From Arcobacter sp. (GTDB taxonomy: Bacteria > Campylobacterota > Campylobacteria > Campylobacterales > Arcobacteraceae), in assembly GCA_002685075.1 (NCBI GenBank), contig NYWO01000108.1, positions 27,281 to 91,280 on the forward strand: 64,000 nt of DNA. The letters run 5' to 3'. The translations under genes were made by a program, and so were the position numbers. Shown one piece after another: positions 41,603 through 51,924 of this stretch (position 1 is its first letter; each line of letters begins with the position of its first letter). The notes under the pieces were generated by a model, which saw only the letters and a program-made list of their open reading frames with translations, searched no databases and was not told the origin of the DNA.

Positions 41603-42262
41603 TTGCAAGATTTTAAAAATAGAGAAAAATGTTATAAATGCTATAGACCAAAAACCTCATGTATGTGTGAATATACAATAAAACCTTTAAAAACAAATAC
41701 AAAATTCGTAATTCTTATGCATCCAAAAGAGTTTAAAAAAACAAAAAATGGAACAGGACACTTAACAAATAATTCTATTGAAAACAGCGAACTTCATGTA
41801 GGAATTGACTTTTCAAATAATGAAAGGATAAATGCTCTTTTAAATAATAATGAGTATGAATCTTTTGTTTTATATCCTAGTAAAAACTCTATAAAACTTA
41901 ATGAAGAAAAAATAGGTTCAAAAAAAAATGCATTAGTTTTTATAATTGATTCTACATGGCCTTGTTCTAAAAAAATATTAAGACTTAGTAAAAATCTTGC
42001 TTCTTTAAAAAAAGTCAGTTTTACTCATGATAAATCTTCTATTTTTACTATTAAAACTCAACCAAATGAACATTGTTTATCAACTATAGAATCAACTCTC
42101 TGTGTTTTAGAGCAGTTGAATAAACATAATATTGAAGATATCAAAAACTCACAGCTTGAAGACTTTTTAAACCCTTTTAAAAAAATGGTTTCTTATCAAA
42201 TTTCTTGCACAAGTGAAGATAAAAAATATATACGATTTAAAAAGAATTCTTCTTACGAATAA
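41603..42262 (+). CDS. DTW-domain protein (tRNA-uridine aminocarboxypropyltransferase-like; TTG start)
   Basis: CYKCYRPKTSCMCEYTIKP, ILMHPKEFKKTKNGTGHLTNNS, FIIDSTWPCSKKI. Confidence 0.85.
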   Translation: MQDFKNREKCYKCYRPKTSCMCEYTIKPLKTNTKFVILMHPKEFKKTKNGTGHLTNNSIENSELHVGIDFSNNERINALLNNNEYESFVLYPSKNSIKLNEEKIGSKKNALVFIIDSTWPCSKKILRLSKNLASLKKVSFTHDKSSIFTIKTQPNEHCLSTIESTLCVLEQLNKHNIEDIKNSQLEDFLNPFKKMVSYQISCTSEDKKYIRFKKNSSYE

Positions 42263-42414
42263 TATCTTATAAACTAAATGACAAGAGAAACATATAAAAA
42301 TTATTTATATACTTAATTATATTTTTTTACTCTATATTTGTACATATTAAAGAGGCTTTAGTTATTTTTCACTATAATAAACAAAAATTATAAATTTATT
42401 TGGAGATAAACCTA

Positions 42415-44349
42415 ATGTACAATTCTAAGTTTGTATTTACTGCTTTATTTCTTTGTACTTCATTATTTGCTGCAACAGATATTAAACCATCTGAAATCGA
42501 GAAAGAAGTTCAAGTTGAGAAATATGAAAAAGTAGAAAATATAGTACCAAGTGAAGAAGAAGTCTTCATGACAAACAGCACTGAAACGGTAAAAAAGTTG
42601 CTGTCATATAAGAAAACACCTAACTCATTCTTATCTAAAACATCAATTAGAAATTATTATAAAAATTTTGATAATAAATTAATTTGGAGTGATATAAATG
42701 GAATTAAAGATATTTCACTCTCTTTATTAGAAACAATAAAAAATGATCCTGTATTGAAACCAAATGTAAAAAAAGCTTTTAATCTTGATCTAATATTAAA
42801 TGAATTAAAAAATCTAGAAAAAACTAATGATAAATACATAGAAAGCATGACTAAAATTGATTTTATGCTAACAAGTATTTATGACAAGTATATGAGATAT
42901 TTATCAAAAGGTTATATTAACTGGAAAGGCTTTAAAAAAGAACTTAAAAAGTTAGATGAAACAGAAGAAATTCTTGCTGATTGGGAAAAGTTTAATGTAA
43001 ATAAAAACTCAGCAAAACTTTTAAAAACTGCAATATTAGATAATGATTTATCTATTGCATTTAATGAAGTAAATTACACTTATCCAAAAGCAAAAGAGTT
43101 AGCCAATACTATTAATGAATTTGAAAAACTAGCAAGTGAAGGTGGATATATAAAACTTCCAAAGTTTAAAGTATTAAAAATTGGAGATAAATCAAGTATA
43201 GTAAAAATTTTAAGAGAAAGGTTGTTACAAAGTAAAGATCTTAAAGTTAATGATTGTGATATTCAAACTACTATTACACCAGATACAATTTCACAAGTTA
43301 AAAGAGATATGCAGGAAGTTGAAAAAGATACACAAGTAGCAGGACCTCCTTTGGTTGATAAATGTGAAATATATGATGAAGATTTAAAAGAAGCCGTTAT
43401 ATCATTTCAAAAAAGTCATGGCTTATTAGCTGATGGAATTATAGGTTCAACAACAAGAAAATATTTAAATATCTCAATTGAAAGTAAAATCCTTAAAATG
43501 AGACTTAATCTTGAAAGGATGAGATGGCTTCCTAGATCACTTGGTGAGAAATACTTACTTGTTAATATCCCTGATTTTAGATTAAAAATGTATGATAACA
43601 ACGAAGTAAAACTAGATATGAAAACTGTTGTTGGTACAAGAAAGAACCCTACTCCAATTTTTTCTAATAAAATGTCTTATATTGTTTTAAATCCATATTG
43701 GAGAATACCACCTAGAATTGTAAAAAGAGAAATTATTCCTAAACTAATAAAAAACCCTACATATTTACATGGCAAAGATATTAAACTATTTGAAAACTGG
43801 GACCACACTTCAACTGAATTTGATTTAAACTCAATTGATTGGAGTTTATATGATGAAAATAGAGTTGCTACAACAAATCTTACAACAACAATGATTGATG
43901 GCAAAGAAGTTCAAGTTGAAGAGACTATTGAACCTCCAAAGGGACCAACTATGAGATTTATCCAAATGCCAAGTGATAAAAATCCATTAGGAAGAATGAA
44001 ATTTATGTTCCCTAATAAATATGCAGTTTATTTACATGATACTCCTGCAAAAAGATATTTTAAATATACAAAAAGAGCTTTATCTCATGGTTGTATACGA
44101 TTAGAAAGTCCAGAAGAACTATTAAAAGTAATTGCATCTGAAGATAATAACTTTGATTATACAAAAGCTTCTAGTATTTTAGAAGACATAGAAAAAAAAC
44201 AAATTGGTTTAAAAAAGAAAATACCTGTACATATGGTATATTTAACATCATGGATTGATGAGAACAATAATTTACAATTTAGAGATGATATATATAGATA
44301 TGATAGAATGCAGAAAAAATTAATGTATAAAACTAATAAACATATGTAA
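42415..44349 (+). CDS. L,D-transpeptidase family protein with peptidoglycan-binding domain (YcbB/LdtD-like)
   Basis: PG-binding AVISFQKSHGLLADGIIGSTTRKYLN; YkuD region LNPYWRIPPRIVKREI, YLHDTPAKRYFKYTKRALSHGCIRLE. Start moved from TTG 42400 to ATG 42415. Confidence 0.93.
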   Translation: MYNSKFVFTALFLCTSLFAATDIKPSEIEKEVQVEKYEKVENIVPSEEEVFMTNSTETVKKLLSYKKTPNSFLSKTSIRNYYKNFDNKLIWSDINGIKDISLSLLETIKNDPVLKPNVKKAFNLDLILNELKNLEKTNDKYIESMTKIDFMLTSIYDKYMRYLSKGYINWKGFKKELKKLDETEEILADWEKFNVNKNSAKLLKTAILDNDLSIAFNEVNYTYPKAKELANTINEFEKLASEGGYIKLPKFKVLKIGDKSSIVKILRERLLQSKDLKVNDCDIQTTITPDTISQVKRDMQEVEKDTQVAGPPLVDKCEIYDEDLKEAVISFQKSHGLLADGIIGSTTRKYLNISIESKILKMRLNLERMRWLPRSLGEKYLLVNIPDFRLKMYDNNEVKLDMKTVVGTRKNPTPIFSNKMSYIVLNPYWRIPPRIVKREIIPKLIKNPTYLHGKDIKLFENWDHTSTEFDLNSIDWSLYDENRVATTNLTTTMIDGKEVQVEETIEPPKGPTMRFIQMPSDKNPLGRMKFMFPNKYAVYLHDTPAKRYFKYTKRALSHGCIRLESPEELLKVIASEDNNFDYTKASSILEDIEKKQIGLKKKIPVHMVYLTSWIDENNNLQFRDDIYRYDRMQKKLMYKTNKHM

Positions 44350-44357
44350 ATAAAAGT

Positions 44358-44388
44358 AAAATAAAAAGAGTTAAACTCTTTTTATTTT
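44358..44388. terminator. Bidirectional hairpin terminator
   Basis: AAAATAAAAAGAGTT-A-AACTCTTTTTATTTT between convergent genes. Confidence 0.75.
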
Positions 44389-45515
44389 ATTAGTTGAAGA
44401 TTATCTTTTATATGATTAATATTAGATACGTTTAATATATGTTCAGGCTTTAAAACCTTCATAAAAAATCTAACTTCGGCATTTGTAAAACCATCTAACT
44501 CTTTATCTTTAATAGAAACATCATCTTTTTGAAGTCTAATTCGTTTTAATTTACCATTTTCTTCTTTAGCATAATAAACTAAATCAAGTTCAGATTGATT
44601 AACTTTTTCAATAGTTACAATAACTCTATTAGTTCTAACCTTTAGATTAAACTCTGGATATAAAATTAAAAAGTCCTCTTTTGAGATATATCCTATATAA
44701 AGTTTTGTATAAATATCAAAAAATAAACCAAGTTTAGCAGAAGAGAAAAACTTTAAATCCACAGTAAATTTTGGATGAGCTCTTGATTTATTTAAAATCC
44801 ATTCTAATGTTGGAAAATATTGAAACTTTTGATATTTTACTCTATATGTTTCAATATATTTTTTATGTCTTTGTGCTTTTAATGTTGTATTATTCTTCTT
44901 TGTTTTTTTAGCAAAAATAATTCTTTTTATTAAATCATCGTCATCTAAATCTTTAGTAACCCAAACAGTTGCATAATCAGGAAAGTTACGTAAACCAACT
45001 GATCCTTTAGTAACTATTATTAATGCTCTAATTATTAAAGTAGGAAATATCATCTTTAAAAGTGCATATTTTTTTACAAGCCGTTTATTTAAACTAGCTG
45101 TTTTTTTTGATGTACTCATTTCTACAAAGTAAACTGAATCTTTAGTAAAGAATAAAGCATCAAACTCACTAATGTCTTTATATGCTGATTTATATACTAT
45201 TTGAGCACTTTTATCTATTAAAAGTCCACTTTTTATAAAAGCATTCTCTTTATCTTGATATGGGCCTTTTAATACAAACCTAGTAATCAGATCTTCATCA
45301 AAAACATATTGAAGTAAAAGTTCATAAACTACGTTTTCATAAACCTCTCCTCTAAAACTACTATATGAAGATATATAAGCAGGATCATCTTGAGAAATGT
45401 TATTCCTGAATAATGATTTTAAACTTTTACTATCGTATGGGTAATGAAATAGATTTTCTTCTATGTCATGTATGTCTAAATTTTTTATTTTTTCTGTAAT
45501 ATTAAATTGTTGCAA
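44382..45515 (-). CDS. Hypothetical protein with PD-(D/E)XK-nuclease-like core; start probably TTG at 45515
   Basis: FRGEVYENVVYELLLQYV...ISEFDALFFTKDSVYFVEMSTSKKTASLNKRL. The ORF-track N-terminus (45647) overlaps the divergent SDR gene start and is unlikely. Confidence 0.55.
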   Translation of the reverse strand: MQQFNITEKIKNLDIHDIEENLFHYPYDSKSLKSLFRNNISQDDPAYISSYSSFRGEVYENVVYELLLQYVFDEDLITRFVLKGPYQDKENAFIKSGLLIDKSAQIVYKSAYKDISEFDALFFTKDSVYFVEMSTSKKTASLNKRLVKKYALLKMIFPTLIIRALIIVTKGSVGLRNFPDYATVWVTKDLDDDDLIKRIIFAKKTKKNNTTLKAQRHKKYIETYRVKYQKFQYFPTLEWILNKSRAHPKFTVDLKFFSSAKLGLFFDIYTKLYIGYISKEDFLILYPEFNLKVRTNRVIVTIEKVNQSELDLVYYAKEENGKLKRIRLQKDDVSIKDKELDGFTNAEVRFFMKVLKPEHILNVSNINHIKDNLQLIK

Positions 45516-45648
45516 AATTATTAAAGTAAATAAATACTTTTTCCCTTTATTTATAAGTAAAAGGATTATATCCAAATAAATATTAATCAAGTTTAATTTA
45601 GTATATAATACAAGTAAATGATAATTTATGAAAAAAGGAAATAACATA

Positions 45649-46338
45649 ATGTCAAAAAATATTCTAATAACAGGCTGTAGTTCAGGATTAGGACTAGCTC
45701 TTACAAAATACTATTTAGAAAAAAATTATAAAGTTTATGGAATTGGTAGAAATAAACCAGATATTAGTAATGAAAATTTCACATTTTACTCTTTTGATTT
45801 ATCAAATACTTCTTTAATTAAAATACAATTAGACAATTTTATTACATCTATAAAAGATATTGATACTGTATATTTAAATGCAGGAATGCTTGGAGAAATA
45901 AAAGAAATTGGCAAACTCAGTATTGAAGAGATAAGAAAAGTATATGAATTAAATGTATATTCAAATAAAGAACTTTTAGATATTTTAGCAAAAACAAATA
46001 CAAAAAATATTATTGCATTATCATCAGGAGCTTCTAAAAATGGTTCAAAAGGATGGGCTTCATACTCTTTATCAAAAGCTGGATTAAATATGCTTGTAAA
46101 TCTTTATTCAAAAGAGTTAGTAAGTACAAAAATCCTTTCTGTTGCTCCTGGAGTTATTCAGACTCCAATGACTGATTATATAAGACATGAAATAGATGAT
46201 GATATTTTTACTTCAGCAAAAGTTCTAAAAGCAGGTGTTATTCAACAGCCAAGTGAAGCTGCAAAAAGATTAGATGATTTAGTAAGTAGAATAGATGAAT
46301 TTGAATCAGGTTCATTTGTTGATGTAAGACAGATATAA
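45649..46338 (+). CDS. SDR family oxidoreductase
   Basis: NILITGCSSGLGLALTKYYL, LNAGMLG, ALSSGASKNGSKGWASYSLSKAGLNML. Confidence 0.92.
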   Translation: MSKNILITGCSSGLGLALTKYYLEKNYKVYGIGRNKPDISNENFTFYSFDLSNTSLIKIQLDNFITSIKDIDTVYLNAGMLGEIKEIGKLSIEEIRKVYELNVYSNKELLDILAKTNTKNIIALSSGASKNGSKGWASYSLSKAGLNMLVNLYSKELVSTKILSVAPGVIQTPMTDYIRHEIDDDIFTSAKVLKAGVIQQPSEAAKRLDDLVSRIDEFESGSFVDVRQI

Positions 46339-46341
46339 AGA

Positions 46342-47007
46342 ATGAAACTTTTAATAAAAACTATTTTAATTCTAGTAAGTATTTTTACTATTACATTACT
46401 TACTATTAAATTTACTGGAATTTTAACAGTTGAAGATATCAAAGAAATATTTGCAAATTTAAAATCTCAACCTTCATATATTTTAGGCTCTATGATAGTT
46501 CTTTTACTATTTATTGATTTATTTATTGCTGTTCCTACTATGACTATTATTATACTTGCTGGATATTTTATTGGTTTTGAATTAGCTTTATTTTATACAA
46601 CTATTGGACTTTTATCTGCTTCTTTAACTGGATATTTTTTATCAAAAAAATATGGAATGAAAGTTTTAAATAAATTATCATCAAATGAAGAACAAAAACA
46701 AGAAATGACTGATTTATTTAATAAACATGGTGTTTTAGTTCTTGTATTATCCAGAGCAGTTCCTATGCTTCCTGAGATATCATCTTGTCTTGCAGGTACT
46801 TGTAATATGTCATTTAAGAGATTTTTATTTGCATGGTTTTTAGGAACAATACCTTATGTATGTGTAATTACTTATGCAGGTTCAATTAGTAACCTAGATA
46901 ATCCCATGCCAGCAATTTATGCAGCACTAGGAATTACTTTACTATTTTGGTTTATATGGATGGTTTTTATGAAGATCAATAAAAGAAAGGCTTTAAAAGA
47001 GAATTAG
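46342..47007 (+). CDS. TVP38/TMEM64 (VTT domain) family membrane protein
   Basis: ILAGYFIGFELALFYTTIGLLSASLTGYFLSKKYG; VLVLSRAVPMLPEISSCLAGTCNMSFKRFLFAWFLGTIPY. Confidence 0.9.
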   Translation: MKLLIKTILILVSIFTITLLTIKFTGILTVEDIKEIFANLKSQPSYILGSMIVLLLFIDLFIAVPTMTIIILAGYFIGFELALFYTTIGLLSASLTGYFLSKKYGMKVLNKLSSNEEQKQEMTDLFNKHGVLVLVLSRAVPMLPEISSCLAGTCNMSFKRFLFAWFLGTIPYVCVITYAGSISNLDNPMPAIYAALGITLLFWFIWMVFMKINKRKALKEN

Positions 47008-47272
47008 CTTTTATTCTGAAGAAACATTGAAATTATAATGTTTCTTCCTTTCTCTTTTGATTCATACATTGCAACATATACTCTATCAATAAAGTTTTCT
47101 ATAGTATCATTTGTATAATACACAGTAGCACCTATACCAATAGTAAATTTTATATAAAAGAATAATAAATCCTTCTTCATTAAATTTAGCAGAAATAGTC
47201 TGTATCTAGAATACAAAGTGAAATTTCCTTTGATAGCTTTTGTAATATAACATTACCCATTCCATAAAAAAG
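47004..47272 (-). pseudogene. Remnant of a GGDEF (diguanylate cyclase) domain
   Basis: Frame-broken pieces: GMGNVILQKLSKEISLCILDTDYF (GD-x-VLQ region) then FTIGIGATVYYTNDTIENFIDRVYVAMYESKEKGRN; the GGDEF signature segment is missing. Confidence 0.8.
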
Positions 47273-47650
47273 TTACAAGCCTAAATTCCTCATAAAATTT
47301 CCTGCAATTATTGAGCTTCTTTCTTTAAACTTATTTGCAATATTCTCAGTAAATATTTTATCAACAGAATCAAAAAAAAGTCTTAACCAAGTTGCAAAAG
47401 CTTCTTTGTGTAAACCTTCAATTTGTAGATGTGGAGCAAATGGTGATCCGTTATAGTCACCATGCCCATGAGATATCGTGTACCAAAAATCTGTTAAAAG
47501 AGTGATGTGCTTTTGCCAAATATCTGATTTTAAATCATCTCCTAATTTTTCAATGAAAAATTGAGATATCGTTTCATCTTTTAAAATTTTCGTATAAAAA
47601 GTAAGCACTAATCTATTTAAATTCTCTTTTGTTATTTTTTCTTCTAACAC
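47273..47650 (-). CDS. Group III truncated hemoglobin
   Basis: 125 aa; LVLTFYTKILKDETISQFF, WYTISHGHGDYNGSPFAPHLQIEGLHKEAFATWLRLF. Confidence 0.88.
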   Translation of the reverse strand: MLEEKITKENLNRLVLTFYTKILKDETISQFFIEKLGDDLKSDIWQKHITLLTDFWYTISHGHGDYNGSPFAPHLQIEGLHKEAFATWLRLFFDSVDKIFTENIANKFKERSSIIAGNFMRNLGL

Positions 47651-47660
47651 GGATATCCTT

Positions 47661-48917
47661 TTATTTTTGTTTCTTCTTTTCTATAGTCTTAATATTTATT
47701 AACATTAAAATAGAAATAATAAGTGCCACGATAAAGAAACCAGCAAAAACATATAATGTTTGAGAATAAGAACCTGTTGAATCTTTTACCATTGAAATAA
47801 TTAAAGGCCCAACTAATCCTGCTGCTGCCCATGCAGTTAATATATAACCATGAATTGCACCTAATTCTTTTGTTCCAAAAATATCTCCAATATATGCAGG
47901 AATTGATGCGAAACCACCACCATAACAAGACATAATAAAGAATAATAAGAATTGGAATACTACTATTTCTGTAACAGTTGGTAATATATAAAAAGCAAGT
48001 GCTTGAGTTGCAAAGAAAATTATATAAACAACTGGACGTGTTAAATAATCAGATAATGAAGCCCAGAAAATTCTTCCAGCTCCGTTAAATATTCCCATTA
48101 AACCAACAGCTGCTGCTGCTGCAATAGCTGATAATCCAATTACTTCTTGAAGTAATGGTGATGCCACACCAATGATTGCAATTCCACAAGTAACGTTTAT
48201 AAATAACATTAACCAAAGACCATAAAATCTTGGAGTTTTAACTGCTTCATTTAAACCTAATAGTGCTAAATCTTCTTTTAGTTTTTTCTTACCTTCTTTG
48301 ATTTTCTTTTCAAATTTCTTAGGTAAATAGCCCTCTTCTGGTTTTTCTAAATATAAAGCAGATGCAAACATAACTACAAAATAAAGTGCACCTAAAATAA
48401 AGAATGTTCCAGAAATTCCAACAGCTTCAATTAGAACTTTAATAGTAGGTCCCCAAATAGCAGAAGCAAAACCAAATCCCATAATAGCTAAACCTGTTGC
48501 CATTCCTCTTTTATCTGGAAACCATTTAACTAATGTTGATACAGGTGAAATATAACCAATTCCTAAACCACAACCACCTAATACTCCATAGAAAAAGTAT
48601 AAAAGCATTTTTGATTCCATCATAATAGCAAGTCCAGAACCCATTGTTCCTAGACCAAATAATGATGCTGCGATAATTGCAGATACTCTAGGACCATTCT
48701 TCTCAACAAATTTCCCCATAAGTGCAGCACTTAATCCTAAAAAGAATATTGCAATACTAAAGGCAATTGTAACATCCGTTAAAGTCCATTCCATTTGTTC
48801 TTGAATTGGTTTAACATATACACTCCAAGCATATACAGAACCAATACAAATATGAACACCAACAGCACTTAAAGCCATTAGCCATCTATTTTTTTCAATC
48901 AAAATAATTCTCCCCAA
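47661..48917 (-). CDS. MFS transporter, OFA (oxalate/formate antiporter-like) family
   Basis: HICIGSVYAWSVYVKPIQEQMEWT; GCGLGIGYISPVSTLVKWFPDKRGMATGLAIMGFG. Confidence 0.9.
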   Translation of the reverse strand: MGRIILIEKNRWLMALSAVGVHICIGSVYAWSVYVKPIQEQMEWTLTDVTIAFSIAIFFLGLSAALMGKFVEKNGPRVSAIIAASLFGLGTMGSGLAIMMESKMLLYFFYGVLGGCGLGIGYISPVSTLVKWFPDKRGMATGLAIMGFGFASAIWGPTIKVLIEAVGISGTFFILGALYFVVMFASALYLEKPEEGYLPKKFEKKIKEGKKKLKEDLALLGLNEAVKTPRFYGLWLMLFINVTCGIAIIGVASPLLQEVIGLSAIAAAAAVGLMGIFNGAGRIFWASLSDYLTRPVVYIIFFATQALAFYILPTVTEIVVFQFLLFFIMSCYGGGFASIPAYIGDIFGTKELGAIHGYILTAWAAAGLVGPLIISMVKDSTGSYSQTLYVFAGFFIVALIISILMLINIKTIEKKKQK

Positions 48918-48961
48918 TTTTTTAAATTAGTCGAATTGTATCAAAAACTATTTAGATTTGA

Positions 48962-49186
48962 TTAAAAGGAGTGCTTAAGTTTAAAAGAACTTGGACTTTT
49001 TATAAACTCATAAATACAAGATTTACAAATGCAAGATTTTTTTTTTTTTGAAGTTGGAACTAAATCAATTAGTTCCTTTGGGATTTTTATACTCATACAC
49101 CAACATGAATTTGAAGCTAAAACTTCACAACTATTATCTTTTTTACAAAAAGGACAAAGTTTAGCTTCAAAAGTCATCTTAATCAT
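48962..49186 (-). CDS. Cysteine-rich CWC family protein containing an A13 homopolymer
   Basis: [48 protein letters not shown]. Confidence 0.8.
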   Translation of the reverse strand: MIKMTFEAKLCPFCKKDNSCEVLASNSCWCMSIKIPKELIDLVPTSKKKKSCICKSCIYEFIKSPSSFKLKHSF

Positions 49187-50387
49187 CTTTGTGACAAGCT
49201 GCTGTGAAGATTACATCTGTTGAAGAATTAAGCGCTGTTTCCATTGAATCTTGCACAACACCAATTATAAATCCAATAGCCACAACTTGAAGGGCTATAT
49301 CATTTGAAATACCAAATAATGAACAAGCAAGTGGTATTAAAAGCAAAGATCCTCCAGCAACGCCGGATGCTCCACAAGCAGCAAGTGCTGAAACAAATGA
49401 TAATAATAATGCAGTTCCTAAATCAATACTCATTCCAAGTGTATGCACAGTTGCAAGTGTTAATATAGTAATAGTAACAGCTGCTCCTGCCATATTTGTT
49501 GTTGCTCCTAAAGGAATAGAAATAGAATAAGTATCTTCTTTTAAGCCTAATTTTTTACATAAATTCAAGTTAACTGGAATATTTGCTGCTGAACTTCTTG
49601 TAAAAAAAGCTGTTATTCCACTTTCTTTTAAACATGTAAAAACAAGTGGAAAAGGATTTTTCTTAGTTTTAATAAATACAATTATAGGATTAATAATTAA
49701 AGCAATAAAAAGCATAGTACCAACAAGTACAAGTAATAGTTTTGAGTAACTTAAAAGTGCTTCAAAACCTGTTTGAGCAAAAGTATTTGCAACTAAACCA
49801 AAAATACCAAAAGGTGCAAGTTTAATTATAAATTTAACAATTTTTGTAATACCAGTTGATACATCAAAAAATACTCTTTTTGTTTCATTTGAACTGTAAT
49901 GCATAGCAAAACCAATAGCAATAGCCCAAACTAAAATACCAATAAAGTTTCCTGTTAAAAGTGCGTTTACAGGATTGTCAACCATATTATTTAATACAGT
50001 TTTTAATACATCTATAACACTATCAGGTGGTGTTAAAACTTTATCTGCAGCATTAATAAGTATAAGTTCAACAGGAAAAATAAAACTTGCAATAACTGCA
50101 ACTAACGCAGCTAAAAAAGTACCAATTAAATATAAAAATATAATTGGCTTCATTCCAGTATCAACACCAACTTCTTTTGTTGCAATTGCTGTTGCTACTA
50201 AAACAAAAACTAAAATAGGAGCTATTGCTTTTAAAGCACCTACAAAAAGTGTTCCCAAAATAGAAAAAGACATGGCTAATTCCTTTGAAATCATAGCCAC
50301 AACAACACCTAATATAATACCCACTAATATTTGTATTACTAAATTACCATCTGCATATTTAGTAACAATACTTTTCCTATTTTCCAT
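49179..50387 (-). CDS. sstT: Serine/threonine:Na+ symporter SstT
   Basis: 402 aa dicarboxylate/amino acid:cation symporter; [51 protein letters not shown]. Confidence 0.9.
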   Translation of the reverse strand: MENRKSIVTKYADGNLVIQILVGIILGVVVAMISKELAMSFSILGTLFVGALKAIAPILVFVLVATAIATKEVGVDTGMKPIIFLYLIGTFLAALVAVIASFIFPVELILINAADKVLTPPDSVIDVLKTVLNNMVDNPVNALLTGNFIGILVWAIAIGFAMHYSSNETKRVFFDVSTGITKIVKFIIKLAPFGIFGLVANTFAQTGFEALLSYSKLLLVLVGTMLFIALIINPIIVFIKTKKNPFPLVFTCLKESGITAFFTRSSAANIPVNLNLCKKLGLKEDTYSISIPLGATTNMAGAAVTITILTLATVHTLGMSIDLGTALLLSFVSALAACGASGVAGGSLLLIPLACSLFGISNDIALQVVAIGFIIGVVQDSMETALNSSTDVIFTAACHKDD

Positions 50388-50482
50388 TTAATAATCCTAA
50401 AATTAATATCAAAACGCAAAATTATATCAAAGATAGTTTTCAAGATAGATTATGTGTTAATTACTTTTAAATTATACAATAG

Positions 50483-51394
50483 TTACATTTTTTTGAAAAT
50501 CAGGTTTTTTAAAGATTTTTCTTCATTGTTTGAAGGAAAAGTCTCTAAATTATCTAACCTTTCTACAAATTTAAAGGTAGGAGCAAACTCTTTAAATATA
50601 TTTTTTATAAAATCACTATCTAGTTCAGGTGCATTAAGTGCTGAAAATACAATACATTCTTCGCTTGCGAGTTGATCAAGTTTTTTGATTATCTTTTCAT
50701 AATCCTTACTTGCTGCAAAACTTCCTTTTTGAAATGAAGGTGGATCAATAATTATAACATCATAAGGACCTTGTTTTTTAATTCTATTCCATGATTTTAA
50801 AATATTATAAGGCATAAAATGGATATTTGAAGTATTTAAACCATTTATGCGATGATTTGCACGGCCAGTTGTTAAAGCACTTTTTGACATATCTACATTA
50901 ACTACTTTTAAAGCCCCTGCTTTAGCTGCACTTAGTGAAAAAGCACAAGTATAAGAAAATAAATTTAATACATTTTTATCTTTTGCTATTTTAGATATAT
51001 ACTCATGCCCTATTTTCATGTCAGGGAAAAAACCAATATTTTTATTTGTAAAACTAATTTTATATTTTATTGAATTTTCAATTGCAATATTTTCTTCTTC
51101 TAAAATTCCAATTAATACTTCGCAAGGAGATTTATCTAAGTATCTTCTTTGTAGTACTAATATTTCATATTTTGATGTCCTAAAAACTTCTTTAATCATT
51201 TTTAATAATTGATTTTCTAGTTCTTTTTCAATCTGCTCAAATAAAACAATAAATAAAACTCTATCAATAGAGTCAATTGTTAAATAATTATAATCCCCAT
51301 AGAAATTTCCTCTTCCATGAAAAACTCTTTTAAACTCTTCATTTTTATCTTTAATATTTTTTACTACTAAACTCTTTAGTTCTTCAATTTTCAC
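50483..51394 (-). CDS. Class I SAM-dependent (RlmI/RlmKL-type) RNA methyltransferase
   Basis: VLNLFSYTCAFSLSAAKAGALKVVNVDMSKSAL, YDVIIIDPPSFQKGSF. Confidence 0.88.
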   Translation of the reverse strand: MKIEELKSLVVKNIKDKNEEFKRVFHGRGNFYGDYNYLTIDSIDRVLFIVLFEQIEKELENQLLKMIKEVFRTSKYEILVLQRRYLDKSPCEVLIGILEEENIAIENSIKYKISFTNKNIGFFPDMKIGHEYISKIAKDKNVLNLFSYTCAFSLSAAKAGALKVVNVDMSKSALTTGRANHRINGLNTSNIHFMPYNILKSWNRIKKQGPYDVIIIDPPSFQKGSFAASKDYEKIIKKLDQLASEECIVFSALNAPELDSDFIKNIFKEFAPTFKFVERLDNLETFPSNNEEKSLKNLIFKKM

Positions 51395-51879
51395 TGCTTG
51401 TCCATTTTATATTCTTCTATTTTTAATACTTCATATTCTTTTATAGTTTCATTTATTCTAAATTCAAACTCATCATTTAACTCTTTTCCTAATAAGGCTT
51501 TTCCTAAAGGAGATTTATTTGATATTTTATTTTCACTAGGATTAGTTTCATGTGTTCCTAATATTATAAAAACTTTTTCTTTATTTTCATTAAAATCAAA
51601 AAGTGTAACTTGTGAACCAAAATTTACTTTTTTATGAGGAATTTTACTAATATCAATAACTTCACTATTATTTATAATCTTATTTAAAAAACGAAGTCTC
51701 TTATCTAAGTTTCTTATTTCTGCTTTAGCTGTTATATACTCAGCATTTTCACTTCTATCGCCATGTTCAGCAGCTATTTTCTTTTCTTTTACCCAATAAG
51801 GTTTTTCAACTTCTAATAATTGTTTAAACTCTTTTAAAATTTTGTCATATCCAAAACTTGTAATTAATTCTTTTGCCAT
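51391..51879 (-). CDS. GreA/GreB family transcript cleavage factor
   Basis: KKIAAEHGDRSENAEYITAKAEIRNLDKRLRFLNK; SNKSPLGKALLGKELNDEFEF. Confidence 0.9.
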   Translation of the reverse strand: MAKELITSFGYDKILKEFKQLLEVEKPYWVKEKKIAAEHGDRSENAEYITAKAEIRNLDKRLRFLNKIINNSEVIDISKIPHKKVNFGSQVTLFDFNENKEKVFIILGTHETNPSENKISNKSPLGKALLGKELNDEFEFRINETIKEYEVLKIEEYKMDKQ

Positions 51880-51924
51880 TTGATATTATAGTATAATATT
51901 TAAAATCAATTATTAGGATTAAGT

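Noticed and set aside
45516-45647. N-terminal extension of the PD-(D/E)XK-like hypothetical
   Set aside because: Leu/Ile-rich translation of AT-rich intergenic DNA overlapping the divergent SDR promoter and start; TTG at 45515 is more plausible.
47689-47928. 79-aa minus-strand ORF rich in Trp/Phe/Tyr
   Set aside because: Alternative frame of the MFS transporter gene on the same strand.
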